Assembly: GCA_030765805.1 (NCBI GenBank)
Contig: JAVCDH010000042.1
Location: forward strand, 1-32,168
DNA from: Candidatus Euphemobacter frigidus
GTDB lineage: Bacteria > Auribacterota > Erginobacteria > Erginobacterales > Erginobacteraceae
Length of the DNA: 32,168 nucleotides
Direction of reading: 5' to 3'
The translations under genes and the position numbers were made by a program. Shown one piece after another: positions 1 to 7,226 of this stretch (positions are counted from its first letter, which is position 1; every line of letters starts with the position of its first letter). The notes beneath the pieces are model-generated. The model did not search any database and was not told where the DNA came from. It worked only from the letters and a program-made list of their open reading frames with translations.

Positions 1-162
1 TTTAATAGACTCATAGGAGAATATAGCGGCTATAATAAGCGGGTAAGTGGAGTTTGTTTTTGAAAAAAGGGAAATAAATAGACGCTATAAAATCGCTGCG
101 CAAGGCGGCAGGGATCTTCCGAACTTATTTCGGGAGTTCAAACATATTAGACGCTTTATTTT

Positions 163-933
163 TTAACAACCAAGCTCCTCCCGAATCAACTCCGCGACTT
201 TGCGGCCGCTCTTCAGCATTCCCCCGAAGATCGGTCCCATCCGGAAGCCGCCGCTGACATTGTTGGCCGCCATCCCGGAGACATAAAGGCCCGGATAGAG
301 CATCTTGGTATCTTCAACCGTAGTGACCTCCCCTTTCTCCACCCACATCGGGCGCTCACCCATGATCCCGCCGGTGGCGGTCTCGATCTTGATGCCAGCC
401 TTCCGGGTGGCCAGCTCGGCGATCTCACTGGGATGACCGGTGCTGTCCAGGACGACTCTTGCCGTGATAACCAATGGATCGACGTGCATCTCGAGACTGG
501 TGATGGGGGTCCAATTAATGACCACCCCCGCCACCCGCTCATCTTTTAACACAATATCCTCTACGCTGATCGCATTGAAGAATGAGGCCCCGGCCCGACA
601 AGCACCGAATATCAACCCACTGGCCAGCTCCACCGCGTCCACAGTGTAATACCCGTCACCGGCGGAATGATAGCCCACCCCGAAATCATCCAGGATAGGA
701 AACGCGTCATCCCGGACCGCCACTTCATTGAAGAACATGCCCCCACCCCAGATCCCCCCGCCCGGGGCCAACTTCCGTTCGAAGATCGCGACCTTTCGGC
801 CGGAAGCGGCCAGATCATGAGCCGCCACCATCCCGGATGGTCCGGCCCCCACCACCACGACATCGACCGATAGGTTGGCCTGCAGCTTCTCAAAGTACTT
901 CTGAATAATCGCTCTGGAAATCTTCTCTTCCAT
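163..933 (-). CDS. thi4: Thi4-family thiazole synthase (sulfide-using type)
   Basis: Makes the thiazole moiety of thiamin from NAD, glycine and a sulfur source; a soluble cytoplasmic enzyme. The 256-residue protein has the Rossmann FAD/NAD-type motif GAGPSG at residues 29-34, the Thi4 signature [15 protein letters not shown] at about 55-69, an STGH motif at 164-167 and the C-terminal [13 protein letters not shown] segment. Yeast-type suicidal Thi4 has a donor cysteine eight residues after the TGH motif. By eye this position is Ala175 here, and the only cysteines are Cys112 and Cys256. That fits the archaeal/anaerobic class that uses free sulfide. It is the last gene of the minus-strand sulfur operon, about 110 bases after nadA. 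The start ATG at 933 is preceded by TAGGAGACAGAAATA. Family assignment is secure; the sulfur source is inferred from the missing cysteine. Confidence 0.93.
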   Translation of the reverse strand: MEEKISRAIIQKYFEKLQANLSVDVVVVGAGPSGMVAAHDLAASGRKVAIFERKLAPGGGIWGGGMFFNEVAVRDDAFPILDDFGVGYHSAGDGYYTVDAVELASGLIFGACRAGASFFNAISVEDIVLKDERVAGVVINWTPITSLEMHVDPLVITARVVLDSTGHPSEIAELATRKAGIKIETATGGIMGERPMWVEKGEVTTVEDTKMLYPGLYVSGMAANNVSGGFRMGPIFGGMLKSGRKVAELIREELGC

Positions 934-1037
934 TATTTCTGTCTCCTAAAATATTTCTCCGAAAATTGTCATCAACTAAGTTCTATCATTAAATACACCA
1001 GTGTTGTTCCTATCTCCCGAGGTTCTCGGGGTCTCCC

Positions 1038-1072
1038 ACTGCCTACTGCTTACTGCCTACTGTCCACTGCCC
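1038..1072. repeat. Heptanucleotide tandem repeat across the nadA stop codon
   Basis: Five contiguous 7-base units on the plus strand: actgcct, actgctt, actgcct, actgtcc, actgccc. The invariant core is actg followed by a C/T-rich triplet. The array covers the nadA stop codon (1043-1045) and its last nine codons. It resembles short tandemly repeated repetitive (STRR) heptamers known from other bacterial genomes; function is unknown. Confidence 0.85.
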
Positions 1073-1975
1073 ATCAACCATCGCGTCGACGGCCCGGCGC
1101 GCACGGCGGCGGATCTCCTCCGGCACTACTATTTCAAACTGTTCCTCTTCTAAAGACCGGAGAACTTTCTCCAGGGTTATCTTTTTCATATCCACGCAGA
1201 GGGCCTTTGGGTTAGCCGGGTAGAAACGTTTATCCGAATTCTCACGGCGGAGGCGGACCAGCATATCGACCTCCGTCCCCACGATAAACTCCTCGCGGTC
1301 AGACTCGCGCGCCACCCGCACCATCCCCGAGGTGGAGAGAGCCTCATCGGCCAGATCTATGACCTCCGGGGGACACTCGGGATGAACCATTACCAAAGCA
1401 TGCGGATGTAGTCTTCTCTGTTCAACAACGGCTTCCGGAAGGATATCCCGGTGAACCGGGCAGTATCCATGACATAAAATTAGCGCCCGGCCGGTCTTCT
1501 TCATTACATACGCTCCCAGGAACTTATCGGGAACAAATATTACCTCCCGGTCTCGGGGGAGGGACGCTACCACATCAACCGCGTTGGCGGAGGTGCAACA
1601 TATGTCGGTCTCCGCTTTCACCGCGGCGCTGGAATTGACGTAGGCCACTACTATCGCGCCCGGGTGCTCGGATTTGAGATCCCGCAGGTTTTCTGCTGTT
1701 ATCATATCGGCCATCGGGCAGCCCGCGGCGGGATCCGGAATTAGAACCAGTTTCTCCGGGGCGAGAATCGCGGCCGTCTCGGCCATAAAACTAACCCCGC
1801 AGAAAACTATCACCGCGGCATCGGTCGCCGCGGCGCGCCGGCTTAAGTCAAGAGAGTCGCCCAGAAAATCGGCCACTTCCTGGATTTCCGCGGTCTGATA
1901 ATTATGGACCAGGATAACGGCTTTCCGCTTCTTCTTCAGCTCTTCAATCTTCTTGATGATGCTCTGATTGGACAT
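1043..1975 (-). CDS. nadA: Quinolinate synthase NadA
   Basis: Condenses iminoaspartate with dihydroxyacetone phosphate to give quinolinate for de novo NAD synthesis; a cytoplasmic [4Fe-4S] enzyme. From the ATG at 1975 the protein has 310 residues, typical for the family. The three expected cluster cysteines are visible as Cys86 (AGCPMAD), Cys172 (CHGYCPVH) and Cys260 (ALCVDMKK), together with the LVHNYQ motif near residue 23. An in-frame upstream start at 2011 was rejected because the ATG at 1975 has AGGAAGG eight bases upstream. The gene overlaps the end of iscU by 32 bases, suggesting translational coupling. The extreme C-terminus and stop codon lie inside a heptanucleotide tandem repeat, so the last residues (about DGQWTVGSKQ) look repeat-derived. 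No L-aspartate oxidase gene is visible in the window. Confidence 0.96.
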   Translation of the reverse strand: MSNQSIIKKIEELKKKRKAVILVHNYQTAEIQEVADFLGDSLDLSRRAAATDAAVIVFCGVSFMAETAAILAPEKLVLIPDPAAGCPMADMITAENLRDLKSEHPGAIVVAYVNSSAAVKAETDICCTSANAVDVVASLPRDREVIFVPDKFLGAYVMKKTGRALILCHGYCPVHRDILPEAVVEQRRLHPHALVMVHPECPPEVIDLADEALSTSGMVRVARESDREEFIVGTEVDMLVRLRRENSDKRFYPANPKALCVDMKKITLEKVLRSLEEEQFEIVVPEEIRRRARRAVDAMVDGQWTVGSKQ

Positions 1976-2366
1976 CAGCCATACCTTCCTGTTTCGCGCG
2001 ATATTCTTCAATCGCCGCTTTCAGTGCGTCCTCAGCTAGCAGGGAACAGTGCATCTTGGCCGGAGGGAGGCCGTCCAGGGCCTCGGCTACCTTCTTATTG
2101 GAGATAATGATCGCTTCTTCCAGGGTCTTTCCCTTGACCATCTCGGTGACCATGGAGCCGACAGCGATGGCCGCCCCACAACCAAAAGTCTGAAAACGAA
2201 CGTCGGTTATTCGGTCATCCTTCACTTTCAGATAGAGCTTCATAACATCGCCGCAGACAGGATTGCCGACCATGCCGACCCCGTCGGGAACTTCGATCTC
2301 TCCTACATTTCTGGGGTTATTAAAATGGTCCATGACCTTATCGCTGTATGGCGCTTCGATGTTCAT
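1944..2366 (-). CDS. iscU: IscU/NifU-type Fe-S cluster scaffold
   Basis: Scaffold on which [2Fe-2S] and [4Fe-4S] clusters are assembled from sulfur delivered by the cysteine desulfurase. The 140-residue protein shows the three conserved ligand cysteines and the neighbouring aspartate: Cys38 and Asp40 in GNPVCGDVM, Cys63 in FGCGAA, and Cys107 in KMHCSLLAEDA. It starts with the typical YSDKVMDHFNNPRNVG. It is a single-domain scaffold without the C-terminal Nfu domain of full NifU. The ATG at 2366 has GGAGG eight bases upstream. It lies 23 bases downstream of nifS and overlaps nadA, so scaffold, desulfurase and a cluster-dependent client enzyme are cotranscribed. Confident by motifs and context; whether to name it IscU or NifU is a convention. 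Confidence 0.95.
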   Translation of the reverse strand: MNIEAPYSDKVMDHFNNPRNVGEIEVPDGVGMVGNPVCGDVMKLYLKVKDDRITDVRFQTFGCGAAIAVGSMVTEMVKGKTLEEAIIISNKKVAEALDGLPPAKMHCSLLAEDALKAAIEEYRAKQEGMADVQSEHHQED

Positions 2367-2389
2367 GCAATCTGCCTCCGAGAGATGGA

Positions 2390-3559
2390 TTAGCTACCCT
2401 CTTCCGGGTGGAAGGGAGATATCTCCCGCAACCGCCGGACCACACCGGCCAGTATTGTTATGGTATAATCTATTTCCTTCCGGGTGTTCTCACGGCCGAG
2501 CGAGAAACGAATCGAGCCCTGGGCCAGGACGCCCGGAACACCCATCGCGCTCAGCACATGGGACGGCTCCGGCTCGTCCGAGGTGCAGGCGGATCCAGTC
2601 GAGGCCGCGATCCCCTCTGTCTCCAGGCCCAGCAGGATGCCCTCTCCCTCCACGAACTCAAAGCTCATGTTCAATGTATTCGGGAGAAGGAGATCGGGTG
2701 CGCCGTTGCGCTTGACGTTAGGAATCTTCTCCAGGATACCGCTGCGGAGCCGGTCTCTCAACAGGCGAAGACGTTCCCCTTCCGTCTCCAGTTCATCGAT
2801 CGCCAACTCGCAGGCCCGCCCGAAACCGACGATGCCGGCAACATTCTCGGTCCCCGGGCGGTTCCCGCCTTCATGATGTCCTCCGTAGACCAGAGGGCGG
2901 ACGCGCGTGCCCGAGCGGATGTAAAGCACACCCACTCCTTTGGGACCGTAAACCTTGTGGGCGGAGAAGGAGGCAAGATCCGGCTTCAGGGCCTGAACTG
3001 AGAATGGAATCTTCCCCAAGGCCTGGATCGCGTCGGTGTGAAATGGAACCCGGTGGACCCGGGCCAGTTCGCCGATCTCCTCGACCGGCTGGATCACCCC
3101 GGTCTCATTATTGGCCGTCATAACCGTGATCAGGATAGTCTCCGGCCGGATACTTCTCTCCACTTCCGCCGGGTCCACCAGCCCTTCCCGGCTGACGGGG
3201 AGATAGGTAACCTCAAATCCCTGCTCCTCCAGAAAACGGCAGACATGGAGAACGGCATTATGTTCCGTCGCCTGCGTGATGATATGATTTCCCTTCTCTT
3301 GCCGGGAGAAGGCTATCCCCTGGATAGCCAGATTATCGGCTTCCGTCCCGCCGCCGGTAAAGATGATCTCGGACGGCTCGGCTCCGATCGTGGAGGCTAC
3401 TTTCCGGCGGGCCTCATCGACATATCCACGGGCTTGTCGGCCGAAGAAGTGGATACTCGAAGGATTGCCGGGTACTCCCCGGTAGAGATCAAACATAACC
3501 TCGAGCACCTCTTTCCGGACCGGGGTGGTGGCGTTGTTGTCAAGATATATTTTTTCCAC
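2390..3559 (-). CDS. nifS: Cysteine desulfurase NifS/IscS (group I)
   Basis: PLP enzyme that takes sulfur from L-cysteine as an enzyme persulfide and passes it to the IscU scaffold. With the GTG start at 3559 the protein has 389 residues, the usual family length, and begins MEKIYLDNNATTPV. The PLP lysine is Lys202 in SFSAHKVYGPKG, the PLP-binding histidine is in ATEHNAVLH near residue 100, and the persulfide cysteine is Cys325 in STGSACTSDEP, the mobile-loop form of group I enzymes. A longer ATG-like reading from 3637 was rejected because its extra 26 residues are unlike the family and fall inside the upstream ferredoxin gene. The GTG lies one base after that gene's TAA, indicating coupled translation. 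Confidence 0.95.
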   Translation of the reverse strand: MEKIYLDNNATTPVRKEVLEVMFDLYRGVPGNPSSIHFFGRQARGYVDEARRKVASTIGAEPSEIIFTGGGTEADNLAIQGIAFSRQEKGNHIITQATEHNAVLHVCRFLEEQGFEVTYLPVSREGLVDPAEVERSIRPETILITVMTANNETGVIQPVEEIGELARVHRVPFHTDAIQALGKIPFSVQALKPDLASFSAHKVYGPKGVGVLYIRSGTRVRPLVYGGHHEGGNRPGTENVAGIVGFGRACELAIDELETEGERLRLLRDRLRSGILEKIPNVKRNGAPDLLLPNTLNMSFEFVEGEGILLGLETEGIAASTGSACTSDEPEPSHVLSAMGVPGVLAQGSIRFSLGRENTRKEIDYTITILAGVVRRLREISPFHPEEGS

Positions 3560-3560
3560 T

Positions 3561-3968
3561 TTAAAAGTGCACTTCCATCGCCCCCATCGGACAGGCGGGG
3601 ATGCAGAGTTCGCATCCGATACAGGCGTCCTTATCAAAACGGACTTTCTGGGTATTGGGATCCTTGGTCAGGGCCTCGGTGGGACAGATGGTGACACAGG
3701 CTCCGCAGTCAGTACAAAGGTCCTCGTTCCAGGTTACGTCCTGGCTGAGCGGCTGGACAGTGATGTTCAGGCTCTTCAGGTAAACAATGGCATCTTTATA
3801 CTGCTTATTCCCACCCTTCAATCCCAACACCATAATACCCACCTGGCGGGGGGTAATATTGGCTCTCAGAATGTTACATTCAAGATCGTATTTTTTCACC
3901 AGCCGACTGATGGTAGGCTCGCTGACCAGATCTCGAGGAAAATGAAGTACTATTCTTTTGGATATCAT
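3561..3968 (-). CDS. NIL-domain protein with two [4Fe-4S] ferredoxin motifs
   Basis: A 135-residue fusion. Residues 1-75 form a NIL (NifS/MetN-associated, ACT-like) domain and residues 80-130 form a bacterial 2[4Fe-4S] ferredoxin domain. Both CxxCxxCxxxC clusters are complete: Cys85/88/91/95 and Cys116/119/122/126, each followed by proline. This is the known partner architecture of DUF39 homocysteine synthases (the Methanosarcina MA1822-MA1821 pair), where the ferredoxin is thought to deliver electrons or sulfur during homocysteine formation from aspartate semialdehyde. The start ATG at 3968 has GGAGGT five bases upstream. It sits directly after hcyS and is followed without a gap by nifS, which supports a sulfur-transfer role. 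The precise redox or sulfur-carrier role is inferred from family and position. Confidence 0.93.
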   Translation of the reverse strand: MISKRIVLHFPRDLVSEPTISRLVKKYDLECNILRANITPRQVGIMVLGLKGGNKQYKDAIVYLKSLNITVQPLSQDVTWNEDLCTDCGACVTICPTEALTKDPNTQKVRFDKDACIGCELCIPACPMGAMEVHF

Positions 3969-4039
3969 TGTCTACCTCCGGTGGGCTGCGCGACAGCTTT
4001 AACTTTTGGATTCCAACTCGATACAATCTTCGAGCAAGG

Positions 4040-5245
4040 TTATGTTATAGGCCTTTCCTTCAGAGGATGATACGAATAGCCACTACCGGGGCCCGGAAAT
4101 TCTCCCACCCTTTCGGTCAGAAAAAATCTCCCTTCCTCAATCCAGCTCTTCAGGATCGAGGCGATCTTTATGGCCCGGGGATAACTGGAGAGGGAAGCGG
4201 TAGGAACCTGTTTATCCCGTACTCGGATTGTACCGCTCTTCAGTTGTGCGTAATTGACGGTCCCCAGATCTCTCATTCGGCCCTGGGGATAATCACGGCC
4301 GTAGTCCACGATCCGGGTCGAGAGTTTCTCGTCCGGAAGGGCCGCATGGCGGCAGATCTCCTCGTTGAGAATCGGGATCGGCACACCAACACCGACCACC
4401 ATTGTGGCCCCGTATCCCGTGAAACTGGCCCCTTTCAGCCATTCCGGGCTCATCTGCTTGAGATCGCCGATCAGGGCCGCTGTTCCCGCCGGAGCCGTCG
4501 GTACGCCGTTTCGGTTGGTTTTAACCGAGGTATTATGCTGGGTTCCCCACCAGGCGATATATCCCACCCCACCTCCCAGGAAAACCCTGGTCCCGATCCC
4601 AATGGTCAGAAAGCCGGGGTCTTTCAGGAGCGGTGAGAGCTGCCCGGCGCTGCAGTAATTGGCATTGCCCAGATTCGGCTTTAAGATTCCCATATAGGTA
4701 TAGATAACCCGGTCGGATAGATTCACCGCCACGTTGTAATTCTGATAGATGTTACGGGGATTGAAGAGGACCGCTTCATTCATATCCCGGATACTCAACC
4801 AGGTGGAGAGTTCTTTGCGGGGATAACAGTCGGTTCCATAGGCGGTAGCGGTGAAACGGAGATCCTGGCCGGCCACCAGGTCTTCGATCGCGTGGCCGCC
4901 ACCGTAGGCAAATTTCCCGGGATATATCTTGTTCCGGGGATCACTATCGGGAAGCGCGCCGGCCCCGATGAAGAAATCGCCCGCGGCCAAGCCGGTATAG
5001 ACGGGAATATCGTTTAAATAGGCTTTTCCTCCCCCCAATTTTATCTTGGGCTTGGGCTGCCCGATATTGAAGTAGGCCCCGGAAGAGCACATCGGCCCCA
5101 TGGTACCGGTCGTTACCACATCGACTGTCTGAGCGGATTTCGAGACCCCCTTCTCCTCTACCAGGCCGATAAGTTCCTCAACGGTAACTACCACTGCCTT
5201 TCCCTTTTTGATCTTATCGTTGATTTCAGCGATGGTTTTACTCAT
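4040..5245 (-). CDS. hcyS: DUF39 homocysteine biosynthesis protein (HcyS-like)
   Basis: Family linked to making L-homocysteine directly from aspartate semialdehyde and sulfide-level sulfur in anaerobes and methanogens, bypassing O-acylhomoserine routes. The 401-residue protein covers the full family from VDVVTTGTMGPMCSSGAYFN to the KSWIEEGRFFLTERVGEFP tail. Cysteines in conserved-looking settings are Cys53 (GPMCSSG), Cys140 (GTDCYPRKE) and Cys198 (NANYCSAGQ), one or more of which may carry a persulfide. The start ATG at 5245 has AGGAGATATAG immediately upstream. It is the first gene of the six-gene minus-strand operon, followed 71 bases later by its NIL-ferredoxin partner. Family identity is strong; the biochemical role comes from work on archaeal homologues. 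Confidence 0.93.
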   Translation of the reverse strand: MSKTIAEINDKIKKGKAVVVTVEELIGLVEEKGVSKSAQTVDVVTTGTMGPMCSSGAYFNIGQPKPKIKLGGGKAYLNDIPVYTGLAAGDFFIGAGALPDSDPRNKIYPGKFAYGGGHAIEDLVAGQDLRFTATAYGTDCYPRKELSTWLSIRDMNEAVLFNPRNIYQNYNVAVNLSDRVIYTYMGILKPNLGNANYCSAGQLSPLLKDPGFLTIGIGTRVFLGGGVGYIAWWGTQHNTSVKTNRNGVPTAPAGTAALIGDLKQMSPEWLKGASFTGYGATMVVGVGVPIPILNEEICRHAALPDEKLSTRIVDYGRDYPQGRMRDLGTVNYAQLKSGTIRVRDKQVPTASLSSYPRAIKIASILKSWIEEGRFFLTERVGEFPGPGSGYSYHPLKERPIT

Positions 5246-5291
5246 CTATATCTCCTAAAGGACTTAGCTGCACAACTTATTTAATGTCTCA

Positions 5292-5320
5292 ATATTATCC
5301 TATTCCGTCAAATTGGTTAA
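5292..5320 (-). promoter_or_regulatory. Possible sigma-70-type promoter of the sulfur operon
   Basis: Read on the minus strand, TTAACC (5315-5320) and TAATAT (5292-5297) are separated by 17 bases and lie about 45 bases upstream of the hcyS start. Both hexamers match only four of six consensus positions in AT-rich sequence, so this is tentative. It falls in the 83-base gap after the NYN gene, which may alternatively read through into the operon. Confidence 0.3.
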
Positions 5321-5328
5321 TATATTCT

Positions 5329-5784
5329 TCAGTCATCTGATTCCATATCAAAAAGGCTGAGATAGCGCTCGATATTTCCCTGAGTTTCCCGTTCCGGTTT
5401 TTTTTCCTCCCATCCATGGGAATAAGAGGGCGTGATCAGGGAGAGAAATTCAGCGGTGCTTCTGCGTTGGGGTCGAAGATCGCGTACAGCCTGAACAATA
5501 TCTCGATCATCCGTTACCAGGATAATGGAACGGGGATGAGAACTTCCCTCGATCATGTCAATGATATACTGATCGGCGTTGTCAACGTAGACCGCGCTGA
5601 TCGAGGAAGTCAACCTCTCCCGCTGGATAGTAATGCTCCCCCGACTATCATAGACAATGGTCACCTCAACCTGTTTGCCTGAGAAATAAGCCTCGATCAG
5701 ACGGCGAAATCGCTCCCGGGCTGAATTGTCATGTCCCAGTTCATTAGATATTAATACATTATAACCGTCAATCAGCCATTTCAT
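5329..5784 (-). CDS. NYN-domain (YacP/PIN-like) putative ribonuclease
   Basis: A 151-residue protein of the NYN (YacP-like) family, a PIN-fold group that includes RNA endonucleases such as Bacillus Rae1. The acidic residues expected at a metal-binding site are visible: Asp6 in WLIDGYNVL, Asp46 in VYDSRG, an Asp in VDNADQYIIDMI, and the paired aspartates in LVTDDRDIV. The C-terminal 40 residues are charged and probably disordered, ending DMESDD. No signal peptide or membrane segment is seen. It lies upstream of hcyS in the same direction with an 83-base gap, and divergently from the DUF2089 regulator. The ATG at 5784 has no strong ribosome site. The substrate cannot be told from the sequence. 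Confidence 0.85.
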   Translation of the reverse strand: MKWLIDGYNVLISNELGHDNSARERFRRLIEAYFSGKQVEVTIVYDSRGSITIQRERLTSSISAVYVDNADQYIIDMIEGSSHPRSIILVTDDRDIVQAVRDLRPQRRSTAEFLSLITPSYSHGWEEKKPERETQGNIERYLSLFDMESDD

Positions 5785-5840
5785 TCGGGTTAAACCTACG
5801 GGGACGGTTGTTTCTATATCATTATTATTTAGCGCAGGTT

Positions 5841-5869
5841 AAACTATCCCCAAGATTGATCATAGTCAA
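5841..5869 (-). promoter_or_regulatory. Possible promoter of the NYN gene
   Basis: On the minus strand TTGACT (5864-5869) is followed after 17 bases by TAGTTT (5841-5846), about 57 bases before the NYN start. The -35 hexamer is good and the -10 is weak. The motif TTGGGGATA (5845-5853, minus strand) straddles the -10 region and recurs on the plus strand at 5971-5979 in front of the divergent gene. Confidence 0.3.
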
Positions 5870-5915
5870 CTGAAATTATTGATGATAAAAAAATCAAAAA
5901 TTAATATATTTTAAC

Positions 5916-5944
5916 TTGACTTTAATTTATTATAGGTTTATATT
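5916..5944 (+). promoter_or_regulatory. Strong sigma-70-type promoter of the DUF2089 operon
   Basis: TTGACT (5916-5921) and TATATT (5939-5944) are separated by exactly 17 bases and each match five of six consensus positions, in AT-rich sequence 41 bases before the DUF2089 start. It is the best promoter-like site in the window. Confidence 0.65.
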
Positions 5945-5967
5945 AATATTGTGATGAATAATATTAA
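5943..5967. promoter_or_regulatory. Operator-like inverted repeat over the -10/+1 region
   Basis: The arms TTAATATT (5943-5950) and AATATTAA (5960-5967) are perfect 8-base inverted repeats with a 9-base spacer, a centre-to-centre distance of about 17 bases. They overlap the end of the -10 hexamer and the expected transcription start, the usual place for a repressor site. Autoregulation by the adjacent HTH protein is an inference, and AT-richness raises the chance background. Confidence 0.4.
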
Positions 5968-5984
5968 CTTTTGGGGATATAATC

Positions 5985-6305
5985 ATGAGAGAAAAGAAGA
6001 GATGGATAGACCGGCTGGATGAAGAAGACCTGTCCTTCTTGAAGCGTTTTACGCTTGCTTCCGGTTCATTGAAAGCGGTCGCCCGGGTTTACGGCATCTC
6101 CTATCCGACCGTTCGTCTCCGGCTGGACCGTCTGATCGAGAAGATCAAGGTCATCGAGAGCATGGAGGAAGTCGGTCCGTTGGAACAACAGTTCCGTCTC
6201 CTTTATGCTGATGGAAAGATCGATCTCGCAATGTTAAAGGTGCTCCGTAAAGCCCATGAAAAAGAAAAGGAGGGAGAGAATGAGAACGCTGATAGCCACT
6301 CTTAG
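5985..6305 (+). CDS. DUF2089-family helix-turn-helix protein
   Basis: A 106-residue basic and acidic cytoplasmic protein matching the DUF2089 C-terminal family: RLDEEDLSFLKRFTLASGSLKAVARVYGISYPTVRLRLDRLIEKI. Residues 27-52 have the spacing of a sigma-factor-like helix-turn-helix, with GISYPTVRLRLDRL as the likely recognition helix, so a DNA-binding regulatory role is probable. The N-terminal zinc-ribbon of longer family members is absent. The middle contains an acidic helix and the tail is low-complexity (EKEKEGENENADSHS). It overlaps the following membrane protein gene by 26 bases, so the two are translationally coupled and likely work together, for example as a regulator and envelope sensor or effector. 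The promoter and operator-like repeat directly upstream suggest autoregulation. Confidence 0.85.
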   Translation: MREKKRWIDRLDEEDLSFLKRFTLASGSLKAVARVYGISYPTVRLRLDRLIEKIKVIESMEEVGPLEQQFRLLYADGKIDLAMLKVLRKAHEKEKEGENENADSHS

Positions 6306-7164
6306 CATCTTTATCCTCATCTCGTGCCCGGCCCTCTTCGGAGGAGAGACCATTCAGGAGATCACCTGGAGAGAATACAAGAGTCGGGGGGGAGCCGGTG
6401 AGGGAGAGGTCATTCGGCCGGAGGGCGAAGCCGGACCGTATGTCCTCGAATTAAAGAACCGGGAAGACAGAAGAAAGACCGCCCGGATCCTGATTATTAA
6501 AGAACCTGCTCTTACCATGGCGGATTACGCGATCAACGGTCAGGTTAAGTACCAGGGGGTGGAAGGCGACGGCTACCTCGAGATGTGGAGCGTCTTTGCC
6601 GACGGGAGCCGGTACTTCAGCCGGACGCTCGGTACCGGCGGACCGATGGAGAAGCTACACGGCTCATCCGGATGGAGAGATTTCGTGCTTCCATTCCGGA
6701 ACAAGCCGGGGAACCCTCCCCCCGAGAAACTTATTGTGAACGTGGTTCTCCCGGGACCCGGAACCGTCTGGGTCGGCCCGCTCCGGCTTGTGGAGTTAAA
6801 GCCGGGCGAGGACCCACTGGCCTTGCCCGGGCAATGGTGGACGGGCCGTTCCGCCGGGCTCTTCGGCGCGATCGCGGGCTCGCTTCTGGGCCTGACGGGA
6901 GGACTGATCGGCATCCTGGCGGGGAGAGGAAGAGCGCGCCGGCTGGTATTGAACCTTTTAACGTTAATACGGATTGCCGGGATCTGCGCCCTGCTGGCCG
7001 GGATTATCGCGATCATCCGGTCTCAGCCCTATGCGGTCTTTTATCCGTTATTATTACTGGGAGTGATCGCGGCCGGGGTCTCGTTTGGAGTCCGGCCGGC
7101 GGTGCGGAGACGGTATGTAGAACTGGAACTGCGGAGAATGCGCGCCCGGGATAGCTCTTATTGA
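6280..7164 (+). CDS. Exported-domain membrane protein coupled to DUF2089
   Basis: Not recognised as a named family. From the ATG at 6280, which has AGGAGGGAGAGA immediately upstream, it is 294 residues long; an in-frame start at 6256 lacks such a site. Residues 1-20 form a short signal-like segment containing LISC at 13-16, a possible lipobox. Residues 24-180 are a soluble, probably periplasmic beta-rich domain with a GWRDFVLPF segment resembling carbohydrate-binding jelly-roll modules. Three hydrophobic helices follow at about 193-215, 222-246 and 251-271, then a basic cytoplasmic tail rich in arginine. The gene overlaps the DUF2089 gene, implying a shared function, perhaps signal input from the envelope. 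Function remains unknown. Confidence 0.75.
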   Translation: MRTLIATLSIFILISCPALFGGETIQEITWREYKSRGGAGEGEVIRPEGEAGPYVLELKNREDRRKTARILIIKEPALTMADYAINGQVKYQGVEGDGYLEMWSVFADGSRYFSRTLGTGGPMEKLHGSSGWRDFVLPFRNKPGNPPPEKLIVNVVLPGPGTVWVGPLRLVELKPGEDPLALPGQWWTGRSAGLFGAIAGSLLGLTGGLIGILAGRGRARRLVLNLLTLIRIAGICALLAGIIAIIRSQPYAVFYPLLLLGVIAAGVSFGVRPAVRRRYVELELRRMRARDSSY

Positions 7165-7178
7165 GGAGAGCACAAAAT

Positions 7179-7206
7179 GGTTAAATGTGGGAGGGGCAAT
7201 TTAACC
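7179..7206 (-). terminator. Possible terminator between convergent genes
   Basis: A perfect 8-bp stem (GGTTAAAT at 7179-7186 pairing with ATTTAACC at 7199-7206) with a 12-base loop lies in the 62-base gap between the convergent genes ending at 7164 and 7227. Read on the minus strand it is followed by ATTTTGTG, a short U-run. The stem is AT-rich, so this is tentative. Confidence 0.35.
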
Positions 7207-7226
7207 CGAGGTGGCGCGGCCCGCTC

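Noticed and set aside
121-145. Weak GAACT/AGTTC inverted repeat downstream of thi4 as a terminator
   Set aside because: Only five base pairs and no U-run; not distinguishable from chance.
3560-3637. N-terminal extension of NifS
   Set aside because: It overlaps the ferredoxin gene and is unlike the family; the GTG at 3559 gives the standard YLDNNATTPV start.
3968-4636. Plus-strand open frame opposite hcyS
   Set aside because: Shadow of the strongly conserved DUF39 gene.
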